A DNA stretch of 57,482 bases from a virus: IMG/VR virus record IMGVR_UViG_3300010885_014528, positions 1 to 57,482 of that record. The stretch is one strand, 5' to 3'. Shown one piece after another: positions 45,983-53,091 of this stretch. Each line of letters opens with the position of its first letter. Within the stretch, counting starts at the first letter, position 1. The notes below the pieces were generated by a model. It did not search any database and was not told the origin of the DNA. It saw nothing but the letters and a program-made list of their open reading frames with translations. The translations under genes and the position numbers were made by a program.

Positions 45983-47559
45983 ACAACGAATTCAATATAA
46001 AAAAATATGAAAACGCCACAGTCTATACGTTAGAATCAGCAACTGGTGGTGGTACTAGTTCTGGGTCAATAGCAAGTGTAGATATGCCTGTGGGGGGAAT
46101 GCAAAGACGTGCTTCATTGGTCACTTCAGAAGCTAATAAAGATAAACCAACTCAAACTAATCCTGTGGCCAAAGCCGCACAACGAGTAGCAAAAGGTTCG
46201 GGCACACATAAGAATCCAAAAAAAGTTCTTCCACGTAAAGAAAAACATAGAAAGCCGATGGCTGAGGATCATGAAATACAAATGGCCAGTAGCGAGCTAC
46301 AAAGCATTGCTAAGAACGCTGTAAACTTATTGTCTCTAGTACGCAAGTACAACGAACAGGATGGTTTAGAAGCATGGCAACAAAGTAAGATAACTAAAGC
46401 CGCAGATTATTTAAATTCTGTATTACAAAGTGTTAGTGGTGAACAGAGTGACATGGACGGTGATCTTGATGAAAGAAACATAAACCAACCACGTGAGGTT
46501 GCACACAAACCTGTAATACTATCTGCAGAGGATGATGGCAAAACAATCACAGTCAAGGTTCGAGTGCCAGATGGCACCGAACGAACAATTGCAAACTCAA
46601 ACCCAGCCGTTATCCAACAATGGCTAAATGTCAAATACGGACTAAAACTTCCAACCAACATTGCTAAAAAGTTTGTTGGTATGCCAATGTCAATGGCAGA
46701 AAGTGTTGAAGATAGAACAAGCTATCAAGTTGCTAAAATATTAGCTGCCAAAGGTGTTAAGTATGATTCATCTAAAGAAGGCCAGTTAATAACTGCAATC
46801 GGCGACGTCATGATAAATGAGTTGGGCATGGATAAGAAACTAGTAAGAAATATTATCTACCGTGATGACGATTTTCTTGCTGACACACTAAGTGAATTAC
46901 ATCATATGAGCAAAGATGTAGATGAAGGACAGGGCAGGATGCGTGGCAATCCAGGTGCATACGATGCTGATGTTAGAGCAAGTCAATCAGGCATGAGCCG
47001 TGGTCCAGACCATAGAGGTTTAGGACAAGAACTGGCACACGAAAAAAATAACTATGCGGTGGCTATTGATGGTAAGACATGGAAAGTATTTGCTGATAAG
47101 AGCCATGCACAAAATGTTGCTAAGTCACTACAAGCCAAAGGAAAGAATGCAACTGTACATCCTACAGGTGCTAATCCTACAGAAAGTATTGAAGAACGCA
47201 CTGAAGTAAAAGACAAAGATGGCAAAGTAGTAAGCTGGAGAGACGAAACACCGTGGCGTAAAGCTGAGAAAAATAAAAATGGTCAACCTAAAGATCCACG
47301 AGGTACAGTCACTAACCTAAGCGACAAAGCACGTAGAGAAACTGAAAAGAACGTAAAAGAAGATGCCTATATGGAATCTTTAGCAGATAGTTTGGCAGAA
47401 AAACTAGATCCTCATGCAGAGCCAGAGGTGTGGGTTCAAGATTTTCAAAAAGCAAATCCAAACAAATACCACCAATTTAAAAATAAAACTCCGCAGAAGA
47501 AAGCACAGATGGCCATTGCCGCTCGTTATGCGGCTTTAGAACCCAGCAAGAAAAAATGA
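45979..47559 (+). CDS. large modular late protein
   Basis: 526 residues. Disordered Gly/Ser and Lys-rich N-terminus (1-100), helical module SSELQSIAKNAVNLLSLVRK (about 102-121), a beta module (about 165-215), a helical module (about 230-300), a small repeat-like fold NYAVAIDGKTWKVFADKSHA (about 355-374), and a C-terminal motif PEVWVQDFQKANPNKYHQF with MAIAARYAAL. The modules recur in late proteins of T4-like environmental phages. Possibly an internal head protein. The Lys-rich and disordered parts suit DNA contact. Confidence 0.6.
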   Translation: MNNEFNIKKYENATVYTLESATGGGTSSGSIASVDMPVGGMQRRASLVTSEANKDKPTQTNPVAKAAQRVAKGSGTHKNPKKVLPRKEKHRKPMAEDHEIQMASSELQSIAKNAVNLLSLVRKYNEQDGLEAWQQSKITKAADYLNSVLQSVSGEQSDMDGDLDERNINQPREVAHKPVILSAEDDGKTITVKVRVPDGTERTIANSNPAVIQQWLNVKYGLKLPTNIAKKFVGMPMSMAESVEDRTSYQVAKILAAKGVKYDSSKEGQLITAIGDVMINELGMDKKLVRNIIYRDDDFLADTLSELHHMSKDVDEGQGRMRGNPGAYDADVRASQSGMSRGPDHRGLGQELAHEKNNYAVAIDGKTWKVFADKSHAQNVAKSLQAKGKNATVHPTGANPTESIEERTEVKDKDGKVVSWRDETPWRKAEKNKNGQPKDPRGTVTNLSDKARRETEKNVKEDAYMESLADSLAEKLDPHAEPEVWVQDFQKANPNKYHQFKNKTPQKKAQMAIAARYAALEPSKKK

Positions 47560-48335
47560 AATTCAAGGAGTTCAAAGACAGCGATTATGAAATACATAAT
47601 CATCCAAAGCTGGATCGAATCCTTGTAAAACTCTGCCAACTTGTAATCAAAGGAAAAAAAACTAATTCCGAGAAGTACGGAATGGTTGCGGCCTGTGTGT
47701 TAGATCCAAAAAATCAGACTGTTTTATGTGTTAACGAGGCTACTGAAGATGGAACCAGAAAACACGCAGAGCGTGTCGCTATTGAAAGATATGTTGAAAA
47801 ATACGGAGATATACCAACTGGCAGTATTATTTTAACTACACTAAGTCCTTGCAACGAAGACGATACCGAAATGGCAGATGGGCGATATGGTGAAAGCTGT
47901 ACAGACTTAATCAATAATAGCAATGTTCGAAAAGTATATTGCGGTTATATGGATCCTAGTCAAGATAATGAACATAACAAATACACCTTAGAAGCAACAT
48001 CTAATGGCGACATTCGAGAATTGTGCAAAAAGTTTGCAGATACATTCTTAGAAGATGACGTAGACGAGTCCGCCGCCTGGCGTCGTAAAGCAGGCAAGAG
48101 CAAGTCAGGCGGATTGAATAAAAAAGGTGTTGCCTCTTATCGTAGAGAACATCCTGGTAGCAAACTGCAAACAGCAGTGACTACTAAACCTAGTAAATTA
48201 AAAGCTGGGAGTAAGGCTGCCAAACGACGTAAATCATTCTGCGCTAGAATGGGCGGCGTTGACGGTCCAATGAAAAAACCCAACGGTGAACCAACACGTA
48301 AGGCACTGGCATTACGTAAATGGAACTGTGAATGA
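47556..48335 (+). CDS. deaminase-fold protein fused to a DUF6321-like C-terminus
   Basis: 259 residues. The zinc deaminase motif is HAE (70-72) with Pro98-Cys99 and a second Cys115: the PC-to-C spacing is 15 residues instead of the usual 2, with an inserted acidic loop (NEDDTEMADGRYGES). The C-terminal 85 residues (WRRKAGKSKSGGLNKKG; KAAKRRKSFCARMGG) match the phage DUF6321 basic domain, suggesting nucleic-acid binding. Could act on nucleotides, tRNA or DNA. ATGA overlap with the preceding gene. Confidence 0.65.
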   Translation: MKFKEFKDSDYEIHNHPKLDRILVKLCQLVIKGKKTNSEKYGMVAACVLDPKNQTVLCVNEATEDGTRKHAERVAIERYVEKYGDIPTGSIILTTLSPCNEDDTEMADGRYGESCTDLINNSNVRKVYCGYMDPSQDNEHNKYTLEATSNGDIRELCKKFADTFLEDDVDESAAWRRKAGKSKSGGLNKKGVASYRREHPGSKLQTAVTTKPSKLKAGSKAAKRRKSFCARMGGVDGPMKKPNGEPTRKALALRKWNCE

Positions 48336-48529
48336 AAATCACCGATCTTATAGAAAACTTTGCAGATGGTCGTCACCCTGAAGATAAAGGCGACAGCAAA
48401 CGTCATCATGTTCCTACCAAAGCCAGCGTTAGCACATTACGCAAGGTTGCCAAGCAAGGTGGCAGAAAAGGCCAATTAGCCCACTGGATGGCTAATATGA
48501 AAGCCGGTAGAGCTAAAAAGAACAAATAA
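48332..48529 (+). CDS. small basic late protein with capsid-targeting-like N-terminus
   Basis: 65 residues: MKITDLIE|NFADG then a strongly basic domain (TLRKVAKQGGRKGQLAHWMA ... KAGRAKKNK). It looks like a small DNA-binding internal protein. The LIE-N site fits the (L/I)xE pattern closely. ATGA overlap with the deaminase gene. Confidence 0.68.
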   Translation: MKITDLIENFADGRHPEDKGDSKRHHVPTKASVSTLRKVAKQGGRKGQLAHWMANMKAGRAKKNK

Positions 48530-48543
48530 TTCTCCATTATAGT

Positions 48544-48572
48544 TTGACATTTGACAGTTAACCCTGTATACT
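48544..48572 (+). promoter_or_regulatory. sigma-70 promoter for the DsbA-like gene
   Basis: TTGACA (48544-48549) and TATACT (48567-48572), 17-bp spacer. A second TTGACA (48551-48556) overlaps the spacer but has no matching -10. AGGAG precedes ATG 48592. Confidence 0.78.
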
Positions 48573-48591
48573 AGCACATAGGAGAATAACT

Positions 48592-48900
48592 ATGAGCAAA
48601 GTGTTTGGTGAGCCAGAAAAGGCAAAAATTCGTCAACTAATCGCCGAAGGCGTGACAGTTCTGCAAGAAGTTCAAGACCTCAACGAAGGATTGAACGATA
48701 CTATCAAAGCAGTGGCAGAAGAACTAGAAGTAAAACCTAGTACAATTAAAAAAGCAATTAAAGTTGCCCAAAAAGGTGACTGGGAGCGTGTGTTTACTGA
48801 GTTCGATGACTTAGAAACTATTGTTGACATCAGCGGTCATGCTATTCGTCAAAGTGATCTTGACTCACAAAATCCAAATCGCAACGGCGACAATGATTAA
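48592..48900 (+). CDS. DsbA-like double-stranded DNA-binding protein
   Basis: 102 residues. TIKAVAEELEVKPSTIKKAI (about 42-61), followed by VAQKGDWERVFTEFDDLETI, resembles the helical core of T4 DsbA-type proteins, which bind DNA near late promoters. No zinc or enzyme motif. Directly upstream of the membrane protein and DNA polymerase genes, with its own promoter. Identification is by pattern only. Confidence 0.55.
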   Translation: MSKVFGEPEKAKIRQLIAEGVTVLQEVQDLNEGLNDTIKAVAEELEVKPSTIKKAIKVAQKGDWERVFTEFDDLETIVDISGHAIRQSDLDSQNPNRNGDND

Positions 48901-49192
48901 TACAATTTTTAAACCTACATTAGAATGGATTAAAGAAGATTATGCTAGCAATCGCTTTCGTTTTTGCGTTGAGCTTATTGCTTGGGCTATTAGCATTGGG
49001 TGTTCAATTACTATGGCTCTCACAGTCCCCAATCCGCCCCTACTTTCTTTGTACCCTATATGGATCATCGGCTGTGGTCTCTATGCTTGGGCTAGTTATA
49101 CTAGGCAATCATTTGGCATGTTGGCTAACTACCTGCTATTGGTGACTATAGATTCTGTAGGCCTGATTAGAATGTTAGCTAAATATTTTTGA
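48893..49192 (+). CDS. small three-helix membrane protein
   Basis: 99 residues from ATG 48893, overlapping the DsbA-like stop. Hydrophobic segments at about 28-46, 50-66 and 76-96 (VELIAWAISIGCSIT; YPIWIIGCGLYAWASY; MLANYLLLVTIDSVGLI). Unrecognised function; it sits directly before the polymerase operator. Confidence 0.65.
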   Translation: MINTIFKPTLEWIKEDYASNRFRFCVELIAWAISIGCSITMALTVPNPPLLSLYPIWIIGCGLYAWASYTRQSFGMLANYLLLVTIDSVGLIRMLAKYF

Positions 49193-49201
49193 GAACGGTT
49201 C

Positions 49202-49252
49202 AGCGAACCATAAGTCGCTACTAAGAAGGTTGCCGGCCATAAGCGGTAGGAG
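49202..49252 (+). promoter_or_regulatory. tandem 5-bp-stem, 8-nt-loop hairpins: candidate autogenous operator of DNA polymerase
   Basis: Hairpin 1: AGCGA (49202-49206), loop ACCATAAG (49207-49214), TCGCT (49215-49219). Hairpin 2: TGCCG (49231-49235), loop GCCATAAG (49236-49243), CGGTA (49244-49248, one G-U pair), directly followed by the GGAG ribosome site (49249-49252) and ATG 49259. Loops are identical in 7 of 8 positions while stems differ in sequence but keep pairing. An alternative GGTTC/GAACC stem (49197-49209) competes with hairpin 1. T4 gp43 represses its own translation by binding a hairpin with an 8-nt loop at the same place. Confidence 0.6.
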
Positions 49253-49258
49253 AAAAAT

Positions 49259-51928
49259 ATGAGCTATGTAGATGCCATCTGGGATCGCGAAACAGACATC
49301 GTCAATGTTGTTGAGCGAGATCCTAAAAAAGGAAGAATATTCCAAACTTATCCAGCCCGATATCTGTTTTACTATCCAGATGCTCGCGGCAAATTCAAAT
49401 CAATCTTCGGCGAATCCTTGACCAAGGTCACTGCCAAGAATCACAAAGAATTTATCAAAGAACAAAAAATACATTCGTCACACAAGTTGTACGAAAGTGA
49501 TATCAATCCTGTATTCCGTTGTCTTGAAGAAAACTATCTAGGCAAAGATGCTCCAAAATTAAATGTAGCGTTCTGGGATATTGAGGTGGACTTTGATCCA
49601 GAACGTGGCTACGCAAGTCCCGATGATGCGTTCATGCCAATAACTGCCATTGCTGTTCACCTACAATGGTTAGACACCCTGGTATGTCTTGCGGTACCGC
49701 CAAAGACTTTAACAATGGAACAGGCAACAGAACAAGTCAAAGACTTTCCTAACACTATCCTGTTTGAAACAGAAGCAGACATGCTAGACACATTCTTAGA
49801 CCTCATCCAGGATGCAGATATTTTAAGTGGCTGGAACAGTGAAGGCTTTGATATGCCCTATACTGTCAATCGGATTATCAAAGCTCTGAGCAAAGAAGAT
49901 ACTCGCAGATTATGTTTGTGGGATAAGTTCCCTAAAAAGCGCGAGTATGAAAAATATGGCAAGGCCGCTGTCACATATGACCTACACGGGCGTGTACACT
50001 TAGACAGTCTTGAACTATATCGCAAATACACATATGAAGAACGCCATACTTACCGATTAGATGCTATTGGGGAACTAGAAGTAGGCGAAAGTAAGACTGT
50101 CTATGAAGGCACACTAGATCAGCTTTATAACAATGACTTTAAAAAGTTCATTGAATACAATAGACAAGACTGTGCATTGTTAGATAAACTTGATAAAAAA
50201 CTTAAATTTTTAGATCTAGCCAGTACCGTTGCTCACGAAAATACTGTATTGCTACAGACTACTATGGGTGCCGTGGCAGTGACTGAGCAGGCTATTATTA
50301 ACGAAGCCCACCATAGAGGCATGATTGTTCCCAGTCGTCCCAAAAGAGATGAAACTATTAACACACAGGCCGCAGGTGCGTATGTTGCCTATCCTAAAAA
50401 AGGATTACACGACTATATAGGATCAATGGATATTAACAGTTTGTATCCGTCAGTGATTCGTGCATTAAACATGGGTCCAGAAACTATTATTGGGCAATTG
50501 CGGCAAGATTATACTAAAGAAGAAATTGAAAATAAGATAGCTAAAAATTCAAGTTTTGCGGCGGCATGGGAGGGCAAGTTTGCCGCCAATGAATATGAAC
50601 TTGTTATGTCTCAGGATCGTGCCCACGATATTATCATCGACTGGGAGAATGGTGAAACCAGTGTTATGAGCGGTGCTCAGATCTATGAGGTAATCTACGA
50701 AAGCAACAAGCCCTGGATGCTTTCAGCTAATGGCACAATCTTTACCTACGAGTTTGAAGGTATTATCCCCGGCTTGTTAAAGCGTTGGTATGCTGAACGT
50801 AAAGAGATGCAGGCCAAATTAAAAGAATGTATTAAGGCAGAAAATAAAATTGAAGAAGAATATTGGGATAAGCGACAGCTCGTTAAAAAGATTAATCTTA
50901 ATAGTTTGTATGGTGCCATTCTTAACGCCGGTTGTAGGTTTTTTGATAATCGCATTGGACAATCTACTACATTAACGGGTCGGTGTATTGCTCGACATAT
51001 GGCTAGTAAAATCAATGAAGTTATAACAGGTGAATACAACCATGTTGGAAAATCTATTATATACGGTGACACTGACAGTGCTTATTTTAGTGCTTATAAT
51101 ACTCTCCGAAAAGAAATAGATAAGAAAGAAATACCTTGGGACAAAGATACAGTGGTTAAATTGTATGACAGCGTATCTGAAAGTGTTAATGATACATTTC
51201 CAGAATTTATGATGGATGCATTCCACTGCCCAAAAACACGCGGTGATGTTATCAAAGCAGGTCGTGAGATTGTTGCTATTAAGGGCTTGTTCATTACTAA
51301 GAAGCGTTATGCTGTATTGTACTATGACAAAGAAGGCAAACGTACAGATATAGAAGGCAAGCCAGGCAAAATTAAAGCCATGGGCTTGGATTTGAAACGT
51401 AGTGACACTCCAGAATTTATGCAAAAGTTTTTAGAAGAGATCTTGACTGATGTACTTAACGGTGCAGAAGAAAAAGATGTATTGGCACGTATTAGTGAAT
51501 TTAGAACTGAATTCAAAGCAAGACCCGGATGGGAAAAGGGTAGTCCTAAACGTGCTAACAATATTGCCGAATATCAAGCCAAAGAAAAGGCAGCAGGCAA
51601 GGCAAATATGCCAGGGCATGTTCGAGCCAGTATTAACTGGAATACTCTAAAGCGTATGAACGGTGACAAGTATTCACAAAACATTGTAGACGGCATGAAA
51701 GTTATTGTCTGCAAACTCAAAGATAATCCGTTAGGATTTACCTCCGTAGCTTATCCAACAGATGAACTACGATTACCCAAGTGGTTTCAAGAACTGCCGT
51801 TTGAACACGCAGAAATGGAAACTACTATTATCAACAATAAGCTAGAAAACCTAATCGGGGTATTGGAATGGGATTTAGAATCAACGACCCAGAACAATAC
51901 ATTTGCAAGTTTATTTGATTTTGAATAA
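49259..51928 (+). CDS. family B DNA polymerase (T4 gp43-like)
   Basis: 889 residues, close to T4 gp43 (about 900). Exonuclease motifs: WDIEV (D107, E109), SGWNSEGFDMPY (Exo II) and YNRQDCALL (Exo III). Polymerase motifs: A SMDINSLYPS (about 390-398), B KKINLNSLYGAILN (about 542-555) and C YGDTDS (602-607). The C-terminal tail NTFASLFDFE (880-889) is a clamp-binding peptide like that of T4/RB69. It is the replicative polymerase with proofreading. Translation is probably controlled by the tandem hairpins before the ribosome site. The clamp gene follows. Confidence 0.95.
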   Translation: MSYVDAIWDRETDIVNVVERDPKKGRIFQTYPARYLFYYPDARGKFKSIFGESLTKVTAKNHKEFIKEQKIHSSHKLYESDINPVFRCLEENYLGKDAPKLNVAFWDIEVDFDPERGYASPDDAFMPITAIAVHLQWLDTLVCLAVPPKTLTMEQATEQVKDFPNTILFETEADMLDTFLDLIQDADILSGWNSEGFDMPYTVNRIIKALSKEDTRRLCLWDKFPKKREYEKYGKAAVTYDLHGRVHLDSLELYRKYTYEERHTYRLDAIGELEVGESKTVYEGTLDQLYNNDFKKFIEYNRQDCALLDKLDKKLKFLDLASTVAHENTVLLQTTMGAVAVTEQAIINEAHHRGMIVPSRPKRDETINTQAAGAYVAYPKKGLHDYIGSMDINSLYPSVIRALNMGPETIIGQLRQDYTKEEIENKIAKNSSFAAAWEGKFAANEYELVMSQDRAHDIIIDWENGETSVMSGAQIYEVIYESNKPWMLSANGTIFTYEFEGIIPGLLKRWYAERKEMQAKLKECIKAENKIEEEYWDKRQLVKKINLNSLYGAILNAGCRFFDNRIGQSTTLTGRCIARHMASKINEVITGEYNHVGKSIIYGDTDSAYFSAYNTLRKEIDKKEIPWDKDTVVKLYDSVSESVNDTFPEFMMDAFHCPKTRGDVIKAGREIVAIKGLFITKKRYAVLYYDKEGKRTDIEGKPGKIKAMGLDLKRSDTPEFMQKFLEEILTDVLNGAEEKDVLARISEFRTEFKARPGWEKGSPKRANNIAEYQAKEKAAGKANMPGHVRASINWNTLKRMNGDKYSQNIVDGMKVIVCKLKDNPLGFTSVAYPTDELRLPKWFQELPFEHAEMETTIINNKLENLIGVLEWDLESTTQNNTFASLFDFE

Positions 51929-51935
51929 AATTTAT

Positions 51936-51964
51936 TTGACTTTAACCATTTTTCTAAATATAAT
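51936..51964 (+). promoter_or_regulatory. sigma-70 promoter for the sliding clamp
   Basis: TTGACT (51936-51941) and TATAAT (51959-51964), 17-bp spacer; AAGGAC ribosome site before ATG 51983. Confidence 0.8.
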
Positions 51965-51982
51965 ACATGAAAGGACTATAAC

Positions 51983-52717
51983 ATGAAAGACATTTTAGCA
52001 GACATCGTAGCACACACAAACAAATTAGGTTTTCTTAATATTGTTAAAATAACTGGTACAGAAGATAAAACCCTTATCGACTCTATGGCAGAAGACCGTT
52101 CGGTTATTTTGTATGCAGAGACCGCAGATCCACATCCTGATATGATCGGTACATTCGGTATGCCGCAGTTGGAAAAATTGCAATACTTACTCAACGGTTC
52201 AGAATATAAAGACGGTGCAAAAATTGAAGTGACTATTGCAGATCGAAACGGAGAAACTATTCCTGTAGGTTTGCACTTTGAAAACAAAGATGGCGATTTT
52301 AAAAACGATTATCGGTTTATGAATCAGGCTATCATTGAAGAAAAACTTAAGACTGTTAAGTTCCGCGGAGCCAAGTGGGAAGTAGAAGTAAATCCGGCAT
52401 TGAATGCTATTCAACGTTTTCAGTTCCAGGCAGGTGCTAACACAGAACACACAACGTTCTTGGCTAAGACAGACAGCGATATTTTAAAATTTACATTTGG
52501 TGATCAAAGTACACACGGTGGTGAGTTTACATTTGCCACTGGTATCACAGGTAAATTAACTAAAACATGGGCTTACCCAGTTAATGCTGTATTGAGTATT
52601 CTCAAAGCCGCAGATGTAAACAATACAGTTATGAGCTTCAGTGATAGTGGTGCTATGCAGATTACATTGGATAGTGGTTTAGCAACTTACAAGTATATCG
52701 TACCAGCACAAGCATGA
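51983..52717 (+). CDS. DNA sliding clamp (T4 gp45-like)
   Basis: 244 residues (T4 gp45: 228). The pattern fits a two-domain trimeric clamp: FGMPQLEKLQYLLNGSEY (about 54-71, first-domain helix) and the C-terminal AVLSILKAADVNNTVMSF with SGAMQITLDSGLATYKYIVP (the last domain's helix and strands). The clamp tethers polymerase and, in T4, activates late transcription. Position next to the polymerase and own promoter support the call. Sequence identity to T4 is low. Confidence 0.75.
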   Translation: MKDILADIVAHTNKLGFLNIVKITGTEDKTLIDSMAEDRSVILYAETADPHPDMIGTFGMPQLEKLQYLLNGSEYKDGAKIEVTIADRNGETIPVGLHFENKDGDFKNDYRFMNQAIIEEKLKTVKFRGAKWEVEVNPALNAIQRFQFQAGANTEHTTFLAKTDSDILKFTFGDQSTHGGEFTFATGITGKLTKTWAYPVNAVLSILKAADVNNTVMSFSDSGAMQITLDSGLATYKYIVPAQA

Positions 52718-53091
52718 TAAAAGGTATATCGTCAACTGGCCGTTATATTTCGGTATCGGGAGGTAATACTTCCGGTCCCTATATTAGTCCAGGATCTGCA
52801 GGAGCAGGAATGGTTCGATGGAATCCTAATATGAGCCAACTTGAGATCAATGATGGTAATAGTTGGCTTTCTCTATCAACAAGTTATGCATCAATCAGTT
52901 TAACAGACGATGCAATACGTCTATTAGATTGGGCTAACAAAAAGATGGATGAAGAAGAGGCTATGCTGTCTCTACCCAATGACCACCCCGCAATAAAGAT
53001 TGCTAAACAAAATGTTAATCGTGCAAAACAGGCATTAAAAGAAGCAGAAGAGCAATTAAAAATAACATCAATATTAAGCGAAGAACAATGA
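52714..53091 (+). CDS. hypothetical protein with coiled-coil C-terminus
   Basis: 125 residues, Gly/Ser-rich N-terminal half (YISVSGGNTSGPYISPGSAG) similar to fibre-tip or attachment pieces, C-terminal helix (AKQNVNRAKQALKEAEEQLK). ATGA overlap with the clamp and with DpdA. Function unknown; a short virion protein is more likely than a replication factor. Confidence 0.55.
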   Translation: MIKGISSTGRYISVSGGNTSGPYISPGSAGAGMVRWNPNMSQLEINDGNSWLSLSTSYASISLTDDAIRLLDWANKKMDEEEAMLSLPNDHPAIKIAKQNVNRAKQALKEAEEQLKITSILSEEQ

